This document shows positions 1 to 8,799 of a stretch of 20,489 bases of DNA, in pieces. The first letter of the stretch is position 1. Every line of letters starts with the position of its first letter. The stretch is from contig JAOXNS010477575.1 in the NCBI GenBank assembly GCA_028571305.1, positions 1 to 20,489 on the forward strand, written 5' to 3'. The notes under the pieces were generated by a model that worked only from the letters and a program-made list of their open reading frames with translations, was not told the origin of the DNA and did not search any database. The stretch is from Magicicada cassinii. Lineage: Eukaryota > Arthropoda > Insecta > Hemiptera > Cicadidae. Made by a program: the position numbers and the translations under genes.

Positions 1-343
1 ATATCATTTTCTTGGATTTGTTGGGTTGTTGCATCAGTTTCGTCAGTAGGACTCGCGGCCCTGCTTCTACGCTTTCATATTGGCCGTTGTCCTCCTAAGG
101 TTGGATGTCGTTGTCAGGGTTTCGTCGTGGGAGTTGTGTCCGTCAAAGTTGCTCCTGATTTAGTCCTCGTTCACAGCCATCGGTCGTTGACGATCTCGAA
201 CGCCGTGCCTGAAGTCGTGGTACTAATTCAGTCCCTGCCTCGATGATACACTCCGGCTTTCTAAGGGCTGGCTGGAACTCGAATTTGCCACTGCAGACGT
301 TTGAGAGAGACTGCGTAACTCGCGACTGACCAGTGCTTTTATA
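1..343 (-). other. GC-richer unclassified block with minus-strand TATA box
   Basis: This block is clearly richer in G+C than the AT-rich DNA that follows it and has a sharp edge near 345-360. On the minus strand a TATAAAAG box occupies 336-343, pointing toward the left edge of the window. I saw no long open frame in it on either strand. A sharp compositional edge plus a promoter-like TATA could be the edge of a mobile element, for instance part of an LTR-type terminal region, or a minus-strand host promoter and 5' leader whose gene lies off the left end. I do not recognise a family, so this stays unclassified. Confidence 0.3.
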
Positions 344-2712
344 GGTCTACACACATGACGCCATTTTTGCATGTAAATACATTTTAGATTGTTCGAGAAA
401 ATCGACTAAGTGCTGGTGGACATGAATTTCCGGTCTCTAGACCTTTCCAAACCTCGTGTTTTCAACTCCATGCAATTGCATTACTAATTACTTTGTGAGT
501 TGAATAAATGCTATTAAAATTTATTCAATACTAAAATAATTAGTCATTAATAGATTCTTCAATTTGCACACTAATTACTTACGCGCACAACAGTTATTCA
601 CTTTCACACTACACTGCACTGCACTGCTGTTTTTTTAATTGTTTATAAGCCTCTTAAACAATGTTAACATGCAGTACGTATACTATTAACAATAGCGTCT
701 TAACACATTGACATCCCTTTGCCCAGGACACTAACTAAGGCTTATTGTAAATATACTGTGAATGTTTGTCTCATTGCAATATATTTATAGATTTTATCAC
801 AAAATTGTAAGGCTACAAGTTTCAGATCTGTACACTTGAAAAAAGAAGAACAATCAAATATTAACTTTTTGTGGAAAACATGCAGAAAATACTTTTCCCA
901 TTCATTTCGTAATCTTACCTAAATTCATACTAAAACACGCACATATACGCACATATAGGCCTACATATACTGAGAACTATCTATATTTTGGTATTATCGA
1001 ATTCATTTTTATGAGTCAATTACAATACACCGCGGACATTACGGTAGTGAATAGTTTTGAAAAATAGGAAATTTATATGTCGGCGCATATACGTAGTAAG
1101 TAAACTAAATGAAAGATAAAAATACATAAATATTAATTTAAACATAAATTTACAAATGAGCAAATTACAATTTACTGTCTAACTGATTTTGAAGAAAATT
1201 TTAAATTGTGTATTATTTTTGTTTTAGTTAGTTCATTTCTTAAGTAACTAAATTTTGTTTTCACGCTACTCAGCCTTAATATTTCAGTTCAAGACAATCC
1301 TCTAATTTTCCTCGTAAGCAAATCTTCTACAGTTCTCCGATTTTCGTATACACCTCGTCTGGCATACAGACGTGTGTGTAACGGCGTTCCATTGTGTGCG
1401 CGAGTCCTCGTTTAGCTTTCTTCGTGTAGGACTACTGCACGGAATAGGATTGACGGTATTGTACGTGGTGGCAGGAAATATAGACTCCCATATGGATGAA
1501 CGACGCTCAAGACGAAATCGGGCAAACCCCTCAGCACACCGGATCGGCTAGACACTCTAAACCGGTCACACGGTAACAGGCAATAGGCAACCTGTCGGTC
1601 AGCGCAGCTCAAGCTGTTGGGTCAATGTCATCACGGTATTCAGCAAAGTTTTCTGTATTCACGATCACGAAGAAGCAGCATAGGAAACGTTCGATTGTAA
1701 TCCTGACGGAAACAGTGGTGATACTATCGAACGTCACATTAGAACTTCTAAAAGCGATCAGAATTACTCTAGACCTTTTAAGCATAAACCACCGAAATTG
1801 AAGATTGCGTCAGTCTTAAGAGCAAAGACAGATGAAACCCGTCTGACACCTAACGCGGTAAACAATCCGAAATCAAGAAACGTATTCGTGCGCGCGCACG
1901 CGTGTGATTACAGTAAACTATAGTGTTTTATTATATACTCATTAGTCCAAAGAGAAACAAGGAGTTATACTTTGGACTGTATAAAGTGCAAGAAGATTAA
2001 ATAAATGAATGTGTCTTTTAAAGTTGATTGTGTGACATAGTTGCATACTAATATAATTTATAACACTAAAAGTCGTTGAGATAACGGACGTAATTACTAC
2101 AGTAAGAACATAAATGGCCGGGACTTGGCGGTTTTAATGTTATATTCGCCTTTGTTTATACTCCTTACAAAGGGCTGCGCTTTACAAGATAATGTCAAAG
2201 ATTTTTTACTAAATTAAAATTAATTTTAAATGCTGAACGTGTGGGGCAGCTATAAAGTTGTTTTAATAAGAACACCAAAAAGTTAATCAGTTTATAAACA
2301 AAGTTTTCATATTATTCTGATTTTATTTTCACCTTAACATTACATTGAAAAGAGATAATTTTAAACCTCACCGCAAATAAAATTTTAATACTTTCTTGAA
2401 GCAATTTTTGAACTAGGTTATTTTCTGAAGTGAAATTCATTATAGTACTCAACTTAAAATTCGGCCAAGATCACGCAAATATAATTGTAAAAATATAAAT
2501 CCTTAAAAACTTTGCTTAGCCGATAAACAAAACTTATTTTATGTGCCATTGGGGATATAAATATATTTTTTTTACTAAAATCATACAAAGAGAAATAGCT
2601 TAGTTAATATAGAATATAATGTAACGTTGTACACATGATATAACTACGTTCCTCTTTTTTCATATAACGATCTGAGTCAGTGGCAATGTTGATAGTATTA
2701 TTAATAATATAA
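344..2712. other. AT-rich spacer, no gene seen
   Basis: No supported gene or element. The stretch is mostly AT-rich with many stops in all frames. About 1310-1900 is somewhat richer in G+C, but its only open frame (minus, 1412-1612, 66 codons) has no recognisable motif. Small structures seen: one TAGGCCTA palindrome (956-963), a 6-bp-arm hairpin CGTCTG/CAGACG (1356-1372), and a 14-bp perfect palindrome of alternating CG/TG steps (1887-1900). Confidence 0.6.
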
Positions 2713-2736
2713 TATATTTATAATATTATAAATATA
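2713..2736. repeat. 24-bp perfect AT palindrome
   Basis: A perfect self-complementary run made only of A and T, centred on AATATT, inside a longer stretch of TAATAT-type repeats (about 2695-2743). It could extrude as a cruciform. In DNA this AT-rich such palindromes also arise by slippage, so no function is claimed. Confidence 0.7.
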
Positions 2737-2750
2737 ATATAACGACTTTT

Positions 2751-2815
2751 CACGGTTAGCCGAGCAGGTCTGTCAAGGCCGTGTACTAAAGTATCCTAGA
2801 CCTTTCGAGTGCTTG
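2751..2815 (+). repeat. tRNA-like sequence (Leu/Ser type), pseudo-tRNA or SINE head
   Basis: TAGCCGAGCAGGTC at 2757-2770 resembles the A box and D-arm of class II tRNAs (Leu/Ser, which carry GGCCGAGNGG). TTTCGAGTGC at 2803-2812 resembles the B box core (GGTTCGANTCC). Spacing between the two boxes is right for an RNA polymerase III internal promoter. I cannot draw a good acceptor stem, and the anticodon stem is imperfect, so it is not a convincing intact tRNA gene. A decayed tRNA or the tRNA-derived head of a SINE is more likely. Confidence 0.3.
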
Positions 2816-4280
2816 TTAACAAAGTAAATTATATTGGTTTGGAAAATTATTCTGGAACATCAGCAGGCTAAATATAAGCAACATTGGCCGCTTAGTTAGT
2901 TACATTGTGCGATTTATCAAGTGCGGATCAAGTGGTTGTTGTGGAAAGTGATTATTCTGTTATGATTTGTGCGGAACTCTTTATAGTTGACATTATTATT
3001 GCGTGTGGATAAATTGCGTGTATGGGAGTGTCTTCTCGATTTCAAATTTTTATTTGTGACTTATTAAAAAGCTGGTAATTAGTGGTATCATTGGTGTCAG
3101 TATTTTGTTCCCACTGAACCATATGATGATCAGTGAGACAGTCGTAACAATATGTCGCTTCTCTTCAGTTCTCAAAATCCGAGTCAGATTCTTCAGATTG
3201 TTTCCCTCTACTTTTTATGTCCATATAATACGCTACCAAGTGCCAGTCTGGTACTAAATATTTGCATCCTGTAACATGCTCTCCTAACTAGATTATTCTA
3301 AACGATTTCATTTGCCGTACGATATCTTTGCTTTCTGTCGTAACCTCGAGCTTCCTATTTTTTCCTGGCCTTATTGTTTGCTACGGACATAATTAAGTCT
3401 CATTATGTTAGCGCTTTATTACACACAAAACAGTTGTCGGTAAGTTTATGTTTCATAAAACTATAATGACTCGAACTTTTCAAAAGGAACTCCTTGGATT
3501 GTGAGGAAGATACATCACTCAGATAATCATCATTATTGTATCACGTTCAGAAACAAATACTCAACTGGTTTAAAGCTATTTTGCGTTTCTTCTTCTGGTT
3601 TAATTAACCTTTCACAGAATGGCTCTGACCGCTTTCAAGTCTTATTGCCACGAGTTAATCAGACGCAATTCCCCGTACGGGGTCAAAAAGTACTTTAACT
3701 TTAGGAATCATAATTAATATAACAGAACAAAAACTCACAACTACGGAAAATGCTAATCCGTATTATTAAAAAATTGAAACGTATACATTACCGCAGAAGA
3801 AAGATGAATTAAAACCAACAATATGATAATTGTTTTGTGTTCTAGTAACTTGAATTACTGAAACAAATCTAGGTACAAAACAATTAACTATTTTATTTCG
3901 TTTCTCAATAAAATAAAATATCGCTCACCGTTTTTAATTCTCCGAGATGTCGCAGAACCAATGTCGTTTGTACTATCAAATCGAATCGACTGAAATTTAT
4001 TTATCAGCAGTTCTGTAAATATCGAACTATAAAATGTCGTACCAAACACATAATTATCCTCCTTGTGCAGTTGCAAAATCATTGGCAAAGTCGAAACTAA
4101 AATTCTTGATTCAATTTATTGAACTGATCTTTCGTGGATAGATTTTATCAAAACGTCACTGTTAGAGCATCTTTTAGAAACGATTTAGCTCCTGTCCTTA
4201 GTCATCTTGTTTTTCTTCAAGACACTAAATGGCGTAGGACATTCACGTTTATGGAAACATTGGTTAAACCAAGTTTTTTT
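2816..4280. other. AT-rich spacer, no gene seen
   Basis: No gene supported. The plus frame at 3501-3698 (65 codons) and the minus frame at 3888-4088 (66 codons) have no recognisable motif and no splice context that I trust. A 12-bp perfect palindrome CCCCGTACGGGG lies at 3671-3682. The GTG-rich part near 2880-3080 has the look of an untranslated leader, but nothing confirms that. Confidence 0.55.
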
Positions 4281-4328
4281 AAATCAATGCAGTCGTTTTG
4301 GAGTTAGGTGTAACATACAAACACATTA
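4281..4328 (+). mobile_element. Possible LINE 3'-tail remnant
   Basis: The stretch contains AAATCAATGCAGTCGTTTTG, then a GAGTTAGG-like segment, then AACATACAAACA. Many arthropod non-LTR retrotransposons end in a 3' UTR of this form: AAATCGGT, then (C/T)CAG(C/T)CGTTTTGGAGTT, then a run of ACAAACAnACA. Only about 48 bases resemble it and no coding part is next to it. Assignment rests on remembered consensus and is tentative; chance similarity cannot be excluded. Confidence 0.3.
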
Positions 4329-5003
4329 CTCTCCCGACTGCATAATCAAGTAAAAATGCTGAAACCTTTCGAAAGCTGTCGATCACGTTGCGGCATCTCA
4401 TCGAGGACGCGCGAACCCGCAGAACACATTGGGCTGCAACTCAGTCAGCAACCAAACACTTTGTGCCACTTCTCGCCCTCAGCCGCCATTCTTTAAAGAT
4501 CTTTAATAAATATAGGCCTATATTAATTTAAAAATGCAAATACTTATTTAGAGTTTTCAATTGTTACAAATATGAAATAAAAATCCACGCTTTAATTAAA
4601 GTAGTTAGTTTTTTTATAACTGCTTGTAGAATAACTTGACGTCAGTAAGCATATGCGAAGAAGTCATTCAGCTCAGGAGTCTACGCTATACAGTTAATCG
4701 TGAAGGACTGTTTTAGTAACGCAAATAACTACGAAAAGAACTATTTTTCCAGTCAATCCCCCACTTTATTTGGAAAGGACTAACATTACCTTCGTTATTA
4801 AACAAGCAGAAAACTCAAAGAGGAACGCTTAATTTCTATCGAATTCTTTCACTGTCGTGTATTGCAAATACTGTAAAAGCATTAAATTTTAAAATATCGT
4901 TAAATCTTTAATTAAATTAATATCGCATGACAGTTTGATTTTTATCAAGCATGCAATAAACATTTATTTTAATTTTAAAACAAATTTTCAAAATATGGAA
5001 AAT
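4329..5003. other. AT-rich spacer, no gene seen
   Basis: No supported coding region. It includes a second TAGGCCTA palindrome (4513-4520) and a slightly GC-richer patch at about 4370-4490 with no recognised motif. Confidence 0.55.
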
Positions 5004-5041
5004 TAATATTAACAATTAATTATAATTGATTGTTAATATTA
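5004..5041. repeat. 38-bp near-perfect palindrome
   Basis: Two 13-base arms, TAATATTAACAAT and ATTGTTAATATTA, flank a 12-base centre that is itself almost a palindrome (AATTATAATT), with one mismatched pair. Looser complementarity continues outward (CAAAATAT on the left, ATATTTTG on the right), so the wider foldback may reach about 4990-5075. It could be the core of a small foldback element or an AT-rich slippage product. No target duplication was found. Confidence 0.7.
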
Positions 5042-5784
5042 GCCATTTTGTAATAATTATAGCTATATATTTTGTTAACAATTTTTCCTTTCTTCGATAA
5101 GATTAATAGACGCGGATTGTACGGATTTTAGATATTCTGCGGACGAGTCCCGATCAGCAGTAGAAGTAGGTGAAAGCTTGATGTTTGTGGGTAGACGGAT
5201 TTTCATTTATATATGGCGAATATCTCGGTCGGCTGTCTTCAAGAAGTGTCAGAAACGAAACGAGAATTATGCGCGAAAATGTAAGCGGAATTACAAATTA
5301 CATTTGTACAACAACTAGGGGAGGACGTGTCTAATTAGAGTCGTTAGGGTGAAGTACGGCGCTTATTCCATCTGATACGAAGCCTTCCCCTGTAATAACT
5401 GTGCTGTATTTATTTACTCAATAACTGAAATGAGTTCCCTAACGCACTGTCGACAGTTTCGTTCTCTCTTTCTCTCTCCCTCCCCTCCCGCCCAATCTAC
5501 TTCTCTCAACCTCTGTGTTACTCTTGTTTTTATTACTTTCCATTCGCCTCAAGCTCACTCAATATCGATGGTCAGAACTGTCCGTAGTGTGTAGCAAACT
5601 TGGAAAATCTGTTATTTACTTAAAGGACGCTGCGGTCTACTGGGAATCGAAGCAGACCGTATCCAAACGAAACAGTCACAACCGCTCGACTTACGATTAA
5701 TACTGTATATTCTTTGTTACATTCAGTACACAGTTACTCAGTTGCATACCAATTTTATACCTTCAATGTCGGTTTGTTAAGGGT
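5042..5784. other. Spacer with a pyrimidine tract
   Basis: No gene supported. It holds a C/T-rich tract (about 5461-5515) and a 12-bp perfect palindrome ACTGTCGACAGT (5446-5457). The open frame at 5515-5700 (61 codons) has no recognisable features. Confidence 0.5.
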
Positions 5785-5792
5785 GTTAGTGT
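5785..5792. repeat. Target-site duplication, left copy (GTTAGTGT)
   Basis: Identical to the eight bases at 6190-6197, immediately outside the left terminus of the 5793-6189 element. Eight bases is the duplication length made by hAT transposases. Confidence 0.75.
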
Positions 5793-6189
5793 CCGTAGCG
5801 TATCTAGAATTTGGCCTTGGGGAGGCTTCATTCAAAAAAAAAATAATCAAGTTAAGGCTAATTAACGTTACTATCTTTAAAGTGGCTGAAATGAGTCTCA
5901 TTAATCTAAACGGTAATAACACCGATAAAAATACGACTTATTGAAACATTGTTTACAAGATAATTATTGACTGAATTGATTTTCCTATATTTTACATTGG
6001 AAACGTATACGCTAATGCTGTGTAATATACCTGTTTGTATATTTAAAAAAGAGTTACTATTATATTAGCGTACACAGCTTGAAAAATAATAAAACAATCT
6101 AAAAGTTAAGAGATTAACCAAATTCGTCACGTCACCTTTTCGCGACCCTCTGCGGGGGAATCGTCCCCCCCCCCGTAAATACGCCCCTG
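5793..6189. mobile_element. hAT-like MITE with perfect 8-bp target duplication
   Basis: A 397-bp non-autonomous element. The right end read inward is CAGGGGCGTATTTACGG, and the left end is CCGTAGCGTATCTAG, sharing GCGTAT and TA at matching positions. Both ends continue into G-rich runs (a long C tract at about 6164-6174 on the plus strand). The element is flanked by perfect 8-bp direct repeats GTTAGTGT at 5785-5792 and 6190-6197. Eight-base duplications and termini starting CAGNGGCG are typical of hAT transposons; I infer a Tip100/Zaphod-like group from the CAGGGGCG start and G-rich sub-terminus. No transposase is encoded. The open frame at 5714-5944 crosses the left border and is not a gene. 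Confidence 0.75.
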
Positions 6190-6197
6190 GTTAGTGT
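6190..6197. repeat. Target-site duplication, right copy (GTTAGTGT)
   Basis: Identical to 5785-5792, immediately outside the right terminus. Perfect identity argues for a relatively recent insertion compared with the neighbouring element at 6644-7105. Confidence 0.75.
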
Positions 6198-6635
6198 GTC
6201 TACAACGCAGTGGGAATAAAAGAATGGTAAAAATGAAAATACAAAACGTTATGTTACAACTTTTTTGCTGAAGTTCCTAAACAACAGGTTACGATGTATC
6301 AAGATCCTTTGAATGTATCCAGTCAGATTAAACATTTTAGAGATCACACTAACCTAGCCAGAACTTGTTTTAATTCGTGAACGGCCTCGTATTCTTCGCG
6401 TTAAATTATGAACAGGCAAATTTTAAAACTGTTAATCGTAAAAATCTTTACTGTTTTATTTGTTCTTGTGTCAGTGTGTGTGTGGGGGGCAGCAAAGTAA
6501 AGTATGTGAAGAAATAGGGAAACTATTAAATGTAAGGAAACCAATGTCGCAGCAATCAGAAACCAAATGGCATTTAGCTAGACGAGAAGTGGATGATGAT
6601 CAAGAGATTTTTGCTAGATTATGCGAGAAGAGATG
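6198..6635. other. Spacer between the two MITEs
   Basis: About 440 bases separate the two hAT-like elements. The only noteworthy content is the exon-like open stretch at 6493-6634, listed separately. The remainder is AT-rich with no feature seen. Confidence 0.5.
6493..6634 (+). CDS. Exon-like open stretch, product unknown
   Basis: A 142-base interval open in one frame, preceded by a T-rich run and a GGGGGGCAG that could act as a 3' splice acceptor, and followed by GTAAAG, an acceptable donor. The encoded 47 residues are protein-like: charged and helix-prone, with segments such as EEIGKLLNVRKPM, KWHLARREVDDDQEIF and ARLCEKR, unlike the low-complexity translations elsewhere in the window. I do not recognise a family. 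It lies between two MITEs, and the following element begins nine bases after the putative donor. It could equally be a decayed transposase or pseudogene piece, or a chance open frame. The 83-codon reading frame that runs on to 6711 enters the second MITE and is not meaningful beyond 6643. Confidence 0.22.
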
Positions 6636-6643
6636 TAAAGATT

Positions 6644-7105
6644 CAGGGGCGGACCCAGCAAGGAATTTGGGGGGGGGAATAGTTGACTTTTGGGGTGATA
6701 TGAAAAGTTAGATCATTTTTTAATGGTCGAAAATATAAACGATAGGAATGAGTGAAAATAAAAAATACAGTGTGTTATTATCAACACAACAAGTTTATTA
6801 ACGTAGAAGAATAAAATCGTATCTGTGTTTGTCAGTTCATTGTTCTTTTAACAGTGTTCACTTACAGTTTAAAATACACACTACTCATTAAGTTATGTAT
6901 CAAACAAAATTAACACGAAGGTAAGGTACAATTACAGTTTAAAGTAATTTTAGAGTAAAACCATGAACTTACATAACGTGATATAAATTTTGTATCATAT
7001 GCATAATCACAAAACCATTCTACAATCAATGGACGACGAAAAAAATTTGTTTGAAGTGACCATTTGAGGAGGGGGTTTCCCCCTCCCTCCATGGATCCGC
7101 GCCTG
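6644..7105. mobile_element. hAT-like MITE, older, degenerate 8-bp duplication
   Basis: A 462-bp non-autonomous element. The left end reads CAGGGGCGGACCCAG and the right end read inward CAGGCGCGGATCCAT, 12 of 15 positions the same, both followed by G-rich runs (6669-6678 and, on the other strand, 7070-7090). Flanking 8-mers TAAAGATT (6636-6643) and CAAATATT (7106-7113) agree at six of eight positions, as expected of an aged hAT target duplication. The first eight bases of the terminus, CAGGGGCG, are the same as in the element at 5793-6189. The interior is AT-rich with no transposase; the minus frame at 6910-7092 is incidental. Confidence 0.65.
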
Positions 7106-7113
7106 CAAATATT

Positions 7114-8587
7114 CCACTAACAAGTCCTTTTACAAGCTGAAGGAATGATCTGGTTAGTATGTGGTACAATGCACTGACAACAGTTGAGGAGAGATATTAC
7201 TGTAGTAGGGCTGAGGTGTCAATCGCTCACTGAGTATGTGTGTCCCTGGGATTGATGATGTTCTCTTGCACTGTAGGCTAGCAGACACATTCGGAGCCCT
7301 TGTTCATCTGGAGTTGCAGGTGACTTTCTTTTGATTTTTATTTGACATACACAGGATTTTATTCAAACCCCTGTAAACCCAAATAAATTGTATTTTTTGA
7401 TAAATATCAAAAAAATATATTTCAATGATACTTGCAGACATTTCGACATACTTCTCTAATGAACGAAGGAGCATATCGAATAATAAGCTTGTGTTTATGT
7501 ATGCATTTGCGTCTGTTGGTTTTCTGCACTATTTATTATTAATTTTTAACTTTTAACGTCACATAATTTTAAGCACTTCTTGGACTGTCGTGACGCGACT
7601 TTACCTTCATCATCAACTTACACGCTTTCTTGAATATGAAGTAACTACATAAACCGTTCAAGCTGACGATACACACAAAACTGACTGAAAATCGTGTCTA
7701 CAAGAATCTAAATAGACAATTTCGTGATATATTCAATTGAAAACAATATTAGTTTACGCGTACGCGTAAATCTGTCTAAATTATCACAAAAGTATGCTGT
7801 ACGCATGTGCATGTGCAGCACCTGCGGGCTGTACGTATAGCCTATAAGTAACTCTGCGTTGTATTTCATTTATATTTGACTTACACTCTTATTAAAATAT
7901 TAAAATTCCTCTCCACCAATGTGTAATGCCTTGTTTACAGGCAGCAAAAAAGAAAGAAGAAACAAGAATCAACGTTCACACACACATTAACTTTTAAACA
8001 CTGTTAAAATTAACAAGGAGCTGTATACACGAGCGTGCCCGAGTCGTTTCAGTAGACATTAAAAGATTTCTCATTCAGTTTTTCTCCGTTGTGTTCGTCT
8101 AAATACACCACCTACGACAGATGTACCTAACACAGCGTCACCAACGAGAACAGAAATTGTTTCGTCTTAGTTTTGTATACAAATACGTATCAACCAGCGA
8201 ACTGACTTCAATATTAAACTGTAAGGTATTTATTTATCTTGTACGAACAGATCAGCTAAATATAATATTAGAGTAGGTGCGTGGTTGTAAGCATCACATA
8301 TTGTGTGATAACATAAATATAAAAAATGTTTAATAATCAGCAACATAAATACAACACGATCACGGTTATTACTTTACGGAACACAAACAAAAGTTAGTTT
8401 ATTATCTAGACTCCATTACTTATTCGCTTGCACCGCAACTCACTGTACTTTGCTTATTATACAGTATACCAATCAGAATCTACCATTCGTGTTTTCAATG
8501 GTGTGCAATTCATTTGGATGCACTAATAGATAGACTAATAGATACACTAACCTTTTTCAAACCGCCTTGTGACTTCTTGTTTATAGT
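7114..8587. other. Spacer, no gene seen
   Basis: No supported gene. A GC-richer patch at about 7130-7330 has no recognisable motif. The stretch contains the 18-bp palindrome at 7753-7770 and a short tandem repeat of ACTAATAGATA-type units at 8522-8545, directly before the hammerhead-like motif. Confidence 0.5.
7753..7770. repeat. 18-bp perfect palindrome with two ACGCGT sites
   Basis: TTTACGCGTACGCGTAAA reads the same on both strands and contains two overlapping-phase ACGCGT hexamers. The CpG density stands out in AT-rich surroundings. ACGCGT is the core of the MCB cell-cycle element in yeasts; any regulatory role here is unsupported. Confidence 0.6.
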
Positions 8588-8629
8588 AAACGACGTGTTT
8601 CAAAGCATATGCTTCATCATCAGATATTC
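8588..8629 (-). ncRNA. Hammerhead-ribozyme-like motif (Penelope type), weak stem I
   Basis: On the minus strand the core CTGATGA lies at 8623-8617. It is followed by an unpaired T and a stem II of five pairs (GAAGC 8615-8611 with GCTTT 8606-8602, one G-T wobble, ATAT loop), then GAA and A-C (8601-8597), a two-base loop, and GTC (8594-8592), the expected cleavage triplet. Stem III would be only two base pairs. All invariant hammerhead core bases are present. Stem I is poor: one wobble and scattered pairs around 8588-8591 and 8624-8627. Small hammerheads with a two-pair stem III are known from Penelope-like elements. No Penelope coding sequence adjoins it, so this may be a solo terminal fragment. 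Loss of stem I suggests decay. Confidence 0.45.
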
Positions 8630-8718
8630 AAAAACCTCTCATACGAGATCGCCACATGTTAAAATTTCAATTGCATCTACATTGTACGCGTTAGTAGACG
8701 ATGGTGGTGGTCGTCGTG

Positions 8719-8724
8719 GTAGTG

Positions 8725-8782
<58 letters not shown>

Positions 8783-8793
8783 CAGCAGCAGCA
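8719..8793. repeat. (AGT)n microsatellite grading into (AGC)n
   Basis: About 75 bases of trinucleotide repeats: imperfect GGT/GTA units, then a long pure AGT run, then AGC units to 8793. In one plus frame it reads as a poly-serine stretch (8514-8807, 97 codons), but that is an artefact of the repeat and not a protein. Its right end lies beside the 3' terminus of the minus-strand LINE, whose tail may have seeded it. Confidence 0.9.
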
Positions 8794-8799
8794 TGAAAG

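Noticed and set aside
2880-3080. GTG-rich stretch resembling an insect 5' leader exon
   Set aside because: No coding sequence, TATA box or clear donor could be tied to it.
5138-5175. GCGGACGAGTCCC resembling part of a hammerhead core
   Set aside because: The CTGANGA core is not intact and there is no matching stem II partner followed by GAAA downstream.
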